Source of the DNA: Chthonomonas sp.
GTDB lineage: Bacteria > Armatimonadota > Fimbriimonadia > Fimbriimonadales > Fimbriimonadaceae
NCBI GenBank assembly: GCA_016788425.1
Contig: JAEURQ010000002.1
Coordinates: 372,001-436,000 of the forward strand
Direction: 5' to 3'
DNA length: 64,000 nt
The position numbers were made by a program, and so were the translations under genes. Positions 1-8,317 of this stretch are shown piece by piece; positions within the stretch are counted from its first letter, which is position 1; every line of letters begins with the position of its first letter. The notes under the pieces are model-generated. The model searched no databases. It was not told the DNA's origin and saw only the letters and a list, made by a program, of their open reading frames with translations.

Positions 1-1848
1 GTGAACTCGCGGCTCGTGATTTTGCCGCCGAGCTACAGCAAGCCGGGAGTTAAAGGCGATGGCACCATCACCACCGAGGTTGTGTCCCACGATCAGGCGT
101 TGCCCTCGCTCAATTACGACCAAGGCAAGGTTCGGCTGACCCTGAAGGGCCGCTCCAACGACGTCGAAAAGGTGGCCGCCGTGGTGGGCGGAAAGGCGTT
201 CCCGATGACCGTCGCGACCGCGGACGACATCTTCACGACCTACGAGGTCAAGATTCCCTGGGATCGCAAGTCCGAACTCAAGTACCAGTTCCGCATGACC
301 GACGGCCCCAAGGTGGTGACCTTAGCCAAAGATGGCTTCGGTGGCACCGTGCCATTCCTCATCTCGCCGAAAACCTTCACTCCGTTTATGGTTCCTTCCT
401 GGGTTGAAAAAACCGTCTTCTACCAAATCTTCCCCGACCGCTTTGAGAATGGCTCCAAGGCGAACGACCCCAAGGATACGGAGGACTGGAAGAAGGGCGT
501 GCCGACCTACTCGAACTGGTTTGGCGGCGATGCCGAAGGCATCCGCCAACGCATTCCTTATTTACAAGGGCTCGGCGTCAACAGCATCTACATTAACCCA
601 GTCATGCTCGGCAACAGCAATCACCGGTACGACCCCTGCGATTTTTATAAGATTGACCCGCCATTTGGGACAAATGACGAGTTTATCAACCTGACGAGGG
701 AATTGAAGAAGGCGGGCATCAAGACCGTGCTCGACCAGATTTTTGATCACGTCGGCATCAAGTTCCCGCAGTTCCTCGATCTCCTGAAGAACCAAGAAAA
801 GTCGAAGTATAAGGATTGGTTCTTTGTCAAATCCTGGCCGGTCGAAGTCCGACCGAATCCGCCCTACGAAGGCTGGTGGGGCACTGAGTACATGCCCAAG
901 GTGAACATGAACAACCCCGAAGTGCGGGAGTACATGTTCAGTTCGATCGCCTTTTGGATGAGCCGCGCCGAGCTGGCGGGCTGGCGCATGGACGTGGCCA
1001 ACGAAGTGCCAATGGAGTTTTGGCGCGAGTTCCGCAAGTACGTCAAGAAGATTGACAAGGACGCCTACCTGGTTGGCGAGGTGTGGTACAACGCCGCACC
1101 TTGGCTGGGCGGCGATCAGTGGGACGCGAGCATGAACTATCCGTTCCGCGACCAGGCTGTCCGGTTTATCGCGCAGAGCAACATCAGTGCGAGCCAGTTT
1201 GCCAACGGGCTCATGCAGGTGTATCACTTCACCGCTCCGCAAGTCGCTCGCAACCAGCTCAATCTGCTGAGCAGCCACGATACCGAACGATTTATTCACC
1301 TGGCGGGAGGCAACCGCCAACTCCAAATGCTGGGCGCCACGCTCCAAATGACCTGGGTGGGTGCCCCGAGCATCTACTACGGCGAGGAGTTGGGGATGCC
1401 TGGCGGCAAAGATCCGGACAATCGGCGACCGATGATGTGGGACGAGGCGAAGCCGAGCAACGAGATCTACAGCCACTATCGCAAGCTCATTGCCCTGCGA
1501 ACGCGCAGCGCCGTGCTTGCCTCCGGCGAGCCGGTGATCCTCTCGGCCGACGACGCCAAGAAATCCATGGCGTACGCCCGGGTTCTCGGGAATGAGGCGA
1601 TCGTGACCGTGCTCAACCGCTCTGACCAACCGCAAACCTTAGACATCTCGCTCAGCAAACTGCCCGAGGCGGCCCGCCGAGCGATGGGTGCGAGCCCCCG
1701 CGAATTTTTCACCGGAAACAGTGTTTCTATACAATCAGCGAATAAGCTACGAGTAACGGTTCCGCCGCTCTCCGCCGCCCTCGTTGGGACCCCCGGCTCC
1801 GGGTTGGAGTCAAAGCAATCCGTACCTCCCCATCGTGGAGGAGAATAA
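1..1848 (+). CDS. GH13 alpha-amylase family glycosidase (cyclomaltodextrinase/neopullulanase-like), 5' end possibly cut
   Basis: This is an alpha-glucan hydrolase that cleaves alpha-1,4 (and perhaps alpha-1,6) links in maltodextrins. Residues 1-125 form a beta-rich N-terminal domain like that of cyclomaltodextrinases. The (beta/alpha)8 catalytic domain starts at [10 protein letters not shown]. The three GH13 carboxylates are visible: nucleophile D331 in GWRMDVANE, acid/base E360 in LVGEVWYN and transition-state D427 in [10 protein letters not shown]-terminal beta domain follows. The frame is open from the first base of the window (a GTG), so the true start, perhaps with a signal peptide, may lie upstream. 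The pseudopilin gene begins 3 nt after the stop, suggesting cotranscription. The exact substrate cannot be fixed from sequence. Confidence 0.9.
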   Translation: MNSRLVILPPSYSKPGVKGDGTITTEVVSHDQALPSLNYDQGKVRLTLKGRSNDVEKVAAVVGGKAFPMTVATADDIFTTYEVKIPWDRKSELKYQFRMTDGPKVVTLAKDGFGGTVPFLISPKTFTPFMVPSWVEKTVFYQIFPDRFENGSKANDPKDTEDWKKGVPTYSNWFGGDAEGIRQRIPYLQGLGVNSIYINPVMLGNSNHRYDPCDFYKIDPPFGTNDEFINLTRELKKAGIKTVLDQIFDHVGIKFPQFLDLLKNQEKSKYKDWFFVKSWPVEVRPNPPYEGWWGTEYMPKVNMNNPEVREYMFSSIAFWMSRAELAGWRMDVANEVPMEFWREFRKYVKKIDKDAYLVGEVWYNAAPWLGGDQWDASMNYPFRDQAVRFIAQSNISASQFANGLMQVYHFTAPQVARNQLNLLSSHDTERFIHLAGGNRQLQMLGATLQMTWVGAPSIYYGEELGMPGGKDPDNRRPMMWDEAKPSNEIYSHYRKLIALRTRSAVLASGEPVILSADDAKKSMAYARVLGNEAIVTVLNRSDQPQTLDISLSKLPEAARRAMGASPREFFTGNSVSIQSANKLRVTVPPLSAALVGTPGSGLESKQSVPPHRGGE

Positions 1849-1850
1849 TC

Positions 1851-2732
1851 ATGACAAGTCAACGCAGACTGGGCTTCACGCTCATTGAACTTCTCGTAGT
1901 CATCGCGATCATCGCGATCTTGGCGGCGATCCTTTTCCCGGTGTTCACCCAGGCGAAGCAAGCCGCTAAGAAGATCGTTGCGCTCAGCAACATGAAGCAG
2001 ATCGGGTTGGCCTCCACGCTGTACTCGAACGATAACGACGACACCGTGGCACCGAAGCTGCGCATCGGCTTTACCGGCGTCAACGGTCCCGATCCTTACA
2101 ACGCGATGTCGACTGACCGCATTCTGCAGCAGTACGCCAAGAACTACACAGTGTTCGCGAGTCCGTCCGACTCGGGTCGAAGCTATCCGACTCCGTTTGG
2201 CAATCTCCGCCGCACGGTGGCCGTGGCCTCGAACTACTTCATCAGCACTCAAGTGCGACCAGGCTACTGGGCCGGTTTCACGGGCAAGAGCCCGCGCACG
2301 GAATCCTCGGTGCCGCAACCGGCCGACACCATCGCATTCGGCGAGCGCCGCATGTGCCCGGACGATCCCAATCCGTGGAACAAGGACAACTGGTTCTACT
2401 GCATCCAGCTGAACAACACCCGATCGGCGGACGAACTGCTCTCGACGGAGCCGGCGGCTCCGTACGGCGAAGTCATGACCAAGGTCTATGGCGGCGGCTC
2501 GAACTTCGCGTTCGCCGATGGCCACGCGAAATACCACAAGATGAACGGTAGCCACACCTATAATGGCGCTAGCCGACTGTGGGGCTTCAAGTTCACCGGC
2601 TACCGCGAATCGCCGCGCTGGCAAGACAACCCGAACAACAACGCTCCGGATCCCTACTGGCATGCCGGTTTGAGCTGCCTTGACTCGGGCTGGCCGACGA
2701 CCGAAGGAGATTGCCCGATTCCGGGTGAATGA
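1851..2732 (+). CDS. Type II secretion/type IV pilus-like pseudopilin (DUF1559-type)
   Basis: A class III signal peptide with the prepilin peptidase site precedes a hydrophobic helix ([10 protein letters not shown] at residues 9-18, with the +5 Glu). The basic leader is MTSQRRLG. Cleavage after G9 and N-methylation of F10 are expected. The C-terminal globular domain ends with an [10 protein letters not shown] segment, matching the DG part of the H-X9-DG motif, although the His usually found ten residues earlier is absent. A GGAG ribosome binding site lies 8-9 nt before ATG 1851. Proteins of this class are abundant in Armatimonadota and Planctomycetes and are presumed to form extracellular pseudopilus-like structures. 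A second copy lies at 52291-53130. Confidence 0.9.
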   Translation: MTSQRRLGFTLIELLVVIAIIAILAAILFPVFTQAKQAAKKIVALSNMKQIGLASTLYSNDNDDTVAPKLRIGFTGVNGPDPYNAMSTDRILQQYAKNYTVFASPSDSGRSYPTPFGNLRRTVAVASNYFISTQVRPGYWAGFTGKSPRTESSVPQPADTIAFGERRMCPDDPNPWNKDNWFYCIQLNNTRSADELLSTEPAAPYGEVMTKVYGGGSNFAFADGHAKYHKMNGSHTYNGASRLWGFKFTGYRESPRWQDNPNNNAPDPYWHAGLSCLDSGWPTTEGDCPIPGE

Positions 2733-3010
2733 TGAAGCAAGAACTGCCTAAGGGCGCAGTCATTGCGATCATCGTGGCCGTGGCGCTGGTCGTGCTCGGA
2801 GGAGCGTACATGCTCTCCGGACGCGCGGGTGCCTCGGCGGAGGACCGCAAGTTGGAAGAGATGCAGGGCGCGGCCGCGCGCCAACAATACTCAGGGTACG
2901 AAAGCTCCTCGGGTGGCGCTGGCGGCGAAGCCGGTGCTCAAGGTGGGCCTCCGCAAAGCGGTGAAGGTGCGGCTCAGGCTGCCAACCCGTCCGGCAAGCC
3001 CGGCGGGTAG
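2729..3010 (+). CDS. Small single-pass membrane protein with Gly/Ser-rich tail
   Basis: This is a 93-residue protein of unknown function. Residues 8-31 ([20 protein letters not shown]) form one transmembrane helix, followed by a short charged segment ([16 protein letters not shown]) and a low-complexity Gly/Ser/Ala tail. The start ATG overlaps the stop of the upstream pseudopilin by 4 nt, so translation is probably coupled and the two products may work together. The gene ends just before a strong terminator. I do not recognise a family. Its position directly behind a pseudopilin is the only functional hint. Confidence 0.72.
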   Translation: MMKQELPKGAVIAIIVAVALVVLGGAYMLSGRAGASAEDRKLEEMQGAAARQQYSGYESSSGGAGGEAGAQGGPPQSGEGAAQAANPSGKPGG

Positions 3011-3029
3011 TCGTCCTCGTCCAACAAGA

Positions 3030-3059
3030 AAGAGCCCCGATCTTAGGATCGGGGCTCTT
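3030..3059 (+). terminator. Bidirectional intrinsic terminator
   Basis: A perfect 13-bp stem (3030-3042 with 3047-3059) has a TTAG loop. It lies between the convergent small membrane protein (+) and murA (-). A-rich DNA on the left side gives a short U run for minus-strand transcripts. Confidence 0.8.
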
Positions 3060-3078
3060 CTATGTGTGCGGGTTGGGG

Positions 3079-4347
3079 TTAGACGCCGGCTTCGGCCGTG
3101 GCCACGCGCTCGACGTTGCCGCCCAGGCTATTGAGCAGGGCCTCAAAGTTCATGTAGCCGCGATCAATAAAGTGGATATTGCGGACGATGGTCTCGCCTT
3201 CGGCGGCGAGTCCCGCCAGAACCAGAGCCGCGCCCGCGCGCAGGTCGCTGGATTCCACCACCGCGCCATCGAGGCTTTCGACGCCCTCGATCTGGGTGAG
3301 GCGTCCCACCACGCTCATCTTCGCGCCCATGCGATTGAGCTCGCTGACGTGGCCAGTCCGGCTTTCGTAAATCGTTTCCTCGATGGAGCTTTGCCCCTTA
3401 GCGAGGGCGAGCACTGCGGCCATCGGCTGCTGAATGTCGGTGGCAAACCCCGGGTACGGCATCGTCTTGATCTTGATGCCTTCGAGACGGCTGGGGGCGG
3501 CGACCGAAACCCAGTCGAAACCTTCTTCGCATTCGGCACCGGCTTCGCGGAGCTTGTTAATCAGCGCAATCTGGTGGTCGGGCATGATGCCGCGCGCCGT
3601 GACCTTGCCGCGAGTGATGGCTCCCGCCAAAAGGAAGGTGCCCGCTTGGAGCCGGTCTTCGGGAACACGGAACGTGCAACCGTGCAGACGGTCCACACCG
3701 ATGATGGAAACAGTGGGGGTACCCGCGCCCTCAATGCGGGCCCCCATTGCGGTCAGGAATTCGGCAAGCTGCACGATCTCGGGTTCGCAGGCAGCGTTTT
3801 GGATCACGGTCACGCCCTCCGCGAGGGTGGCCGTACTCATCAGGTGTTGGGTCGCCCCGGCGCTGGGGAAGTCAAGGTAAATCTCAGTGCCGCGGAGGCG
3901 ATCGACTTCGGCGATGTAGTTGCCGCCATCGAGGTCAATCTTCGCGCCCATCATGGCGAGGCCCTTCAGGTGGAAGTCCACCGGCCGAGCACCGATCTTG
4001 CATCCGCCGGGGGCAGGCAGGGTCACTTGGCCGAGTCGAGCCAGGAGCGAACCGATGATGTAAAAGCTGGTGCGGATCGGGCGGACGATGTCTTCTTCGA
4101 CAATCGCCGGTTGCAGCGTGGTGCAGTCAATATCCAGGTTATCTCCACGCCATTCGAACTTCGCGCCGAAGCGGCTCAAAAGTTCAAGTTTGATGTGGAT
4201 ATCCGATACATTCGGAACGTTGGTGAGGGTTGTTACCCCGCGCCCCAACATGACGGCGGAAAGAATCGCCAGCGCGGCATTCTTACTCCCCGGAACAATA
4301 ACATCTCCCACCAAGGGAGCCCCACCCTGAATCTTTAGTACATGCAT
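3079..4347 (-). CDS. murA: UDP-N-acetylglucosamine 1-carboxyvinyltransferase
   Basis: The product transfers enolpyruvate from PEP to UDP-GlcNAc, the first committed step of peptidoglycan synthesis, in the cytoplasm. It shows the EPSP-synthase fold signature with PGSKNAA near the N-terminus (catalytic Lys) and the PxGGCKIGARPVD loop holding the catalytic, fosfomycin-reactive Cys (residue 116 from this start). I chose ATG 4347 (MHVLKIQGG) because it matches the usual MurA N-terminus; an in-frame ATG five codons upstream at 4362 is possible. The length of 422 aa is typical. It is the only essential cell-wall gene in this stretch and lies downstream of the DUF948-like gene on the same strand. Confidence 0.96.
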   Translation of the reverse strand: MHVLKIQGGAPLVGDVIVPGSKNAALAILSAVMLGRGVTTLTNVPNVSDIHIKLELLSRFGAKFEWRGDNLDIDCTTLQPAIVEEDIVRPIRTSFYIIGSLLARLGQVTLPAPGGCKIGARPVDFHLKGLAMMGAKIDLDGGNYIAEVDRLRGTEIYLDFPSAGATQHLMSTATLAEGVTVIQNAACEPEIVQLAEFLTAMGARIEGAGTPTVSIIGVDRLHGCTFRVPEDRLQAGTFLLAGAITRGKVTARGIMPDHQIALINKLREAGAECEEGFDWVSVAAPSRLEGIKIKTMPYPGFATDIQQPMAAVLALAKGQSSIEETIYESRTGHVSELNRMGAKMSVVGRLTQIEGVESLDGAVVESSDLRAGAALVLAGLAAEGETIVRNIHFIDRGYMNFEALLNSLGGNVERVATAEAGV

Positions 4348-4458
4348 GCTGAGACCGTCCATCCGTGGACTTCAGAAGAAGCATCTCCTGAAGTCAGCAT
4401 TTTACCGGGAAAGACGCGAAAACTGCGAACTTCGATGCAAAAAAGCTAGTGTTTTCGA

Positions 4459-4842
4459 CTACTTTCGGCGGGCTCTCAAAAACTGTCGGGCGACCAACGC
4501 GACGGTGATCGCGGAGCCGATGATCTCGGCCTTGCCGGCGATCGCGCGGGTGACGATCGAGATGTTGTCCATCACGCCGTGCGCGGTGCTGCCAATGGCT
4601 TTGCTCGACTCGGAAACATTGCCCACGAGCGAGGAGACCCGACCGCCGATTTCGTCAACTTTCACGGCTAAGAGTTCAATCTTTTTCGTGATCTGCTTAA
4701 TCGCGCCAATCAGGTAGATCGCCACCACGAGTAGCGCGATCAGCAGCAGGATGCTGAGTCCGAAGAACGCTCCGGAAAGATTCAACCACCACTCTGGAAT
4801 TTGCTGCGGCATGAGATTAGTGTACTTGACCACCTGAGCCAC
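4459..4842 (-). CDS. DUF948-like membrane protein
   Basis: This is a protein of about 117-127 aa. One transmembrane helix near the N-terminus (FFGLSILLLIALLVVAIYLIG) is followed by an amphipathic region rich in Lys, Ile and Val that resembles DUF948/apolipoprotein-like helices, and a basic C-terminus (RARRK). The annotated start is a GTG at 4842; an ATG at 4812 (MPQQIPEWW) is equally plausible, and neither has a clear ribosome binding site. It is divergent from cheW with under 50 bp between them. The family is of unknown function, often a membrane-anchored coiled-coil protein. Confidence 0.65.
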   Translation of the reverse strand: MAQVVKYTNLMPQQIPEWWLNLSGAFFGLSILLLIALLVVAIYLIGAIKQITKKIELLAVKVDEIGGRVSSLVGNVSESSKAIGSTAHGVMDNISIVTRAIAGKAEIIGSAITVALVARQFLRARRK

Positions 4843-4889
4843 GGCGATGCGCTTGCCGACAATTGAGAGGGCAAGGCAGGGAACTCGCG

Positions 4890-5333
4890 ATGGAAACCGT
4901 GGTCAACATTTCTGAAACTCAGCAAACAATCGTCTTTCAACTGGAAAACGAATTCTACGGGGTGGACATTTTCCGGGTGAACGAGATCATTCGCTTACGA
5001 GAGATAACGCCCATCCCGGGCACCGAGGCGCATATTCGTGGCTTGGTGAATCTGCGGGGCAAGACCATTCCCGTGATTGACCTGAAAGCCCGTTTCGGCA
5101 TGGGCAGCTGCGCGGAAGCCGCCAGCACCCGCATTATCGTTTTGGATAGCGACGACGGCAACGTCGGCATTTTGGTGGACGCGGTCCGCGAGGTGTTGAC
5201 CTTGGCCACCGACGACATTGAGCAGGCCCCGGCCCTCGTCACTGACCTTGACAACGAGTTTGTCCGCGGCGTGGCCAAGAGCGCCAACACGCTCATCACC
5301 TTGCTCAACATCGATCAGGCGCTCGCCGCCTAA
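4890..5333 (+). CDS. cheW: Chemotaxis adaptor protein CheW
   Basis: CheW is a cytoplasmic SH3-like scaffold that couples chemoreceptors to the kinase CheA. The whole 147-aa product is one CheW domain, with the typical FYGVDIFRVNEIIR start, IRGLVNLRGKTIPVIDLKARF core and LVDAVREVL strand. I chose ATG 4890 (METVVN); an upstream TTG at 4863 only extends it by nine poorly conserved residues. An AGGCAGGGA stretch precedes the ATG. cheA follows 14 nt downstream, so the two are almost certainly one operon. Confidence 0.95.
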   Translation: METVVNISETQQTIVFQLENEFYGVDIFRVNEIIRLREITPIPGTEAHIRGLVNLRGKTIPVIDLKARFGMGSCAEAASTRIIVLDSDDGNVGILVDAVREVLTLATDDIEQAPALVTDLDNEFVRGVAKSANTLITLLNIDQALAA

Positions 5334-5347
5334 CCCAGTTTTCATTT

Positions 5348-7339
5348 ATGAGCGCCGAACTCGACATGAGTCAATATCTCGATTTGTTCCTCCAGGAAGC
5401 GGGGGAGCAACTAGAGATTCTTGAACAAGAGACGCTGAACCTCGAAGACGACCCCTCGGTGGAGCGTCTTCAGCTGATTTTCCGGGCGGCGCACACCATC
5501 AAAGGCAGCAGTCGGGCGATGGGCTTTGCCAACTACGCGGGCCTTACCCACGAGATGGAGAACCTGCTGGACCAGCTGCGCAACGGCGTGCTGAAGGTCT
5601 GCACCGAGATTACGGATGCGCTGCTCCAGTGCATCGACACGCTCAAGTCCATGTCCGAGGGCATTGCCGCCGGCACCGGCGATCAGGTGGAATGCGGGCC
5701 ACTGATCCTTGCCTTGCAAAAGATTTCCACGGGGTCTGCGGCGGTGAACGCGCCTCCGGCTGGCTCAGGCTCACTCACCGAAGAGCAACTTGAAACGCTG
5801 AAGCTCGCCAAGTCGACCGGCTCCCTTTTTCATGGCGTGTTCGACCTGGCGCCGGACTGCGTGATGAAGTACGTCCGCGCGTTTATGGCGATTAGCGCGA
5901 TTCAGGCGCACGGCGAAATCGTGTTGGCGGTGCCCAACGAAGACGAATTGGAAGCAGAAGAATTTGGCGATCGCTTTGAAGTGTGGTTCCAATACGCGGA
6001 CGACCTCAACGCCCTGACCGAGCATATTCGCGGGATTTCGGAGGTCGCCAGCGCAAGTATCGGCGAGTACGATTTTGCGCCCGCACCCACGGTCATGCTG
6101 TTGGCGGCGGAACCTGCCGTCCCCGCGGAGGCCCCAAAACCCGAAGCGAAGAAGACGGAGACAAACCAGACCGTCCGCGTGGACGTGGCTCGGCTGGATG
6201 CGCTGATGAACCTGGTGGGCGAACTCGTGATTGATCGCACGCGGATCGCTCAAATCGGGAACGAACTCGCCGGCAAGTACCACGATGCCAACATTGACGC
6301 CCTCAGCGAGACTGTGGGCCACATCGCGCGAATCACCACCGACCTGCAGGAGCAGATTATGAAGGCGCGGATGCTGCCGATTGACACCGTGTTTAACCGC
6401 TTCCCGCGGGTCGTGCGCGACCTCGCGCAGAAGCTCGGCAAGGAGATTAAGCTCGAACTCGTCGGCAAGGAAACCGAGCTCGACCGCAGCGTCATCGAGG
6501 TCATCGGCGACCCGCTGCTGCACATTCTGCGAAACTGCGTGGACCACGGCGTCGAGATGCCCGAGTTTCGCTCCGCAGCGGGCAAGCCCGCTACCGGCAC
6601 GATCACGGTCAGCGCGCGTCACCAAGAAAATCATATTGTCATCGAGATTCGGGACGATGGCGCGGGCATTAACCTGGCCCGCGTGAAAGAAAAGGCCGTG
6701 GCGAATGGCATGATGACCAAGGACGCGGCTGACAAGATGCCCGACAAGGAAGCCTTCCAGCTTATCTTTGCGAGCGGTCTGAGCACTGCCCAACAAGTGA
6801 GCGACGTTTCCGGTCGTGGCGTGGGAATGGACATTGTGCGGTCCAACATTGTCAAACTGGGCGGCATCATTGATATCGATTCCGAGGTTGGTAAGGGGTC
6901 TAAGTTCACACTGCGATTGCCGCTCACGCTCGCCATCATTCGCGGTTTGCTCGTTGATATCTGCGCGAGCACGTATGTGATCCCGCTCGGCAGTGTCGTC
7001 GAGACGCTGTTCCTCGATTCCAACGAGTTTCAGCGGGTCAATAACAAGCCGGTTACTGTCATCCGTGGAGCAACAACACCGCTCGTGGATCTGACTAAGA
7101 AATTTTCACCTAGTAAAAAGAACAGTAAAGATTCGAGCGAATCTTCCTATGCTGTTATTGTGGGCCTTGCGGAACAACGAATTGGTTTGTTGGTGGATGA
7201 ACTCATCGGCGAACAAGAAGTTGTGATTAAGTCCCTCAGCCGACACTGCGGGGAAGCCCCCGGAGTTTCGGGTGCAACGATTTTGGGGGATGGCAACGTC
7301 GCGATGATTCTCGATGTCAGCGCCCTACTTGCAAGTTAA
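5348..7339 (+). CDS. cheA: Chemotaxis histidine kinase CheA
   Basis: CheA is the autophosphorylating kinase of the chemotaxis array. Domain order: Hpt (residues 1-105, phospho-acceptor H49 in AAHTIKGSSR), a P2-like domain (about 150-245), a dimerisation helix pair (about 270-340), HATPase_c (N box DPLLHILRNCVDHG near 388, G1 DDGAGIN near 436, G2 GRGVGMDIV near 490), and a C-terminal CheW-like domain (520-663). The length of 663 aa is normal for a single-Hpt CheA. No receiver domain is fused. No cheY, cheB, cheR or receptor gene is present in the window, so partners must be elsewhere. It is followed by, and nearly overlaps, an HDOD gene. Confidence 0.96.
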   Translation: MSAELDMSQYLDLFLQEAGEQLEILEQETLNLEDDPSVERLQLIFRAAHTIKGSSRAMGFANYAGLTHEMENLLDQLRNGVLKVCTEITDALLQCIDTLKSMSEGIAAGTGDQVECGPLILALQKISTGSAAVNAPPAGSGSLTEEQLETLKLAKSTGSLFHGVFDLAPDCVMKYVRAFMAISAIQAHGEIVLAVPNEDELEAEEFGDRFEVWFQYADDLNALTEHIRGISEVASASIGEYDFAPAPTVMLLAAEPAVPAEAPKPEAKKTETNQTVRVDVARLDALMNLVGELVIDRTRIAQIGNELAGKYHDANIDALSETVGHIARITTDLQEQIMKARMLPIDTVFNRFPRVVRDLAQKLGKEIKLELVGKETELDRSVIEVIGDPLLHILRNCVDHGVEMPEFRSAAGKPATGTITVSARHQENHIVIEIRDDGAGINLARVKEKAVANGMMTKDAADKMPDKEAFQLIFASGLSTAQQVSDVSGRGVGMDIVRSNIVKLGGIIDIDSEVGKGSKFTLRLPLTLAIIRGLLVDICASTYVIPLGSVVETLFLDSNEFQRVNNKPVTVIRGATTPLVDLTKKFSPSKKNSKDSSESSYAVIVGLAEQRIGLLVDELIGEQEVVIKSLSRHCGEAPGVSGATILGDGNVAMILDVSALLAS

Positions 7340-7343
7340 AGAA

Positions 7344-8222
7344 ATGGAACAGACACGACAAAGCGCAATTCAGGCAACGATGGAAAAGGCGATGGGTGAC
7401 CTTCCGCCGCTTCCAACGATCGTGACCAAGGTTCTCCAAATTACGGGGGACGTGAATGGTAACGCCTCCGACCTGGAACGCTACGTGTCGATGGACCAAT
7501 CGCTCTCGTCCAAGATGCTGCGGGTTGTGAACTCGCCCTACTTTGGCATCGCCGGACAGATTTCGAGCATCAGCCACAGCATCGTCATTCTGGGCTTTAA
7601 CCAGATTCGCAACCTTGTGCTTTCGGTCGGGGCCAGCGCGATGTTCGCTTCGGACAACGAGCGCGCTCAACCGGTGCACCTGGACTTCTGGCGTCACTCC
7701 ATGGCCACCGCGACGTGCGCCACGGCGATTGCCAAGCACAAGAAGTTCGCCGTTAAGGAGCTTGAACTCACCTTCGTCACGAGCATGATCGCCAACGTCG
7801 GCGCATTGTTCTTGCTGAAGCACCTCACGCTTCCGTACCTGCAAGTGTACGATCGCTGGGATCAGCACCGACAAGTACCGCTCAGCCATTTTGAGAACGC
7901 CGTCTTCGGCATGACCCACGCGGATGTGGCGGAAAAGCTTTGCCAGCAGTGGAACTTGCCCGACGAAATCGCGGCTTCGCTGAAGCAGCATGAAGGGCCG
8001 TTTGAGAATACCGATAACCCGGTGGCACTCGCACTTCACCTGGCCGATCGCTTGGCGACGATGGTGATTTCGGGTCAAGAACTCAAGGGGCAGATTTTTG
8101 GGGCAGATGAGTCGGCAGTTGCTTGGCTCGACGCCGAAATCGAACAGATCGAACTGTTTAAGGCTGAGGCGAAGGTCAAGCTCGAAGACAGTAACGACAT
8201 GCTCGATTCGCTAGCCGCTTAA
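7344..8222 (+). CDS. HDOD domain protein
   Basis: HDOD proteins are catalytically inactive relatives of HD-GYP phosphodiesterases, often acting as signalling scaffolds in motility and stress control. The domain spans residues 15-220, with LPPLPTIVTKVLQ, the SLSSKMLRVVNSPYFG helix and the ISHSIVILGFNQIRNLVLS segment. The metal-binding HD pair is not apparent. I placed the start at ATG 7344, just after the cheA stop; an in-frame ATG at 7314 would overlap cheA by 26 nt. Its position between cheA and fliD suggests a role in motility signalling. Confidence 0.88.
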   Translation: MEQTRQSAIQATMEKAMGDLPPLPTIVTKVLQITGDVNGNASDLERYVSMDQSLSSKMLRVVNSPYFGIAGQISSISHSIVILGFNQIRNLVLSVGASAMFASDNERAQPVHLDFWRHSMATATCATAIAKHKKFAVKELELTFVTSMIANVGALFLLKHLTLPYLQVYDRWDQHRQVPLSHFENAVFGMTHADVAEKLCQQWNLPDEIAASLKQHEGPFENTDNPVALALHLADRLATMVISGQELKGQIFGADESAVAWLDAEIEQIELFKAEAKVKLEDSNDMLDSLAA

Positions 8223-8224
8223 TT

Positions 8225-8254
8225 GCGAGCTAGCGTTTCTACTAGCAAGTTTTT
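8225..8254 (+). terminator. Possible weak terminator after the che operon
   Basis: A 5-bp GCTAG/CTAGC stem (8229-8233 with 8242-8246) is followed by AAG and five T. The stem is short, so termination would be partial. Confidence 0.3.
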
Positions 8255-8317
8255 GTGAGAGGTAGGGAAAAGAGCGAATGGGATAGGACTTCCCACGCAA
8301 CATGACGAGGTCAAGGA

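Noticed and set aside
3064-4338. 424-codon plus-strand open frame
   Set aside because: It is the exact antisense shadow of murA, with low-complexity His/Arg/Ala-rich translation.
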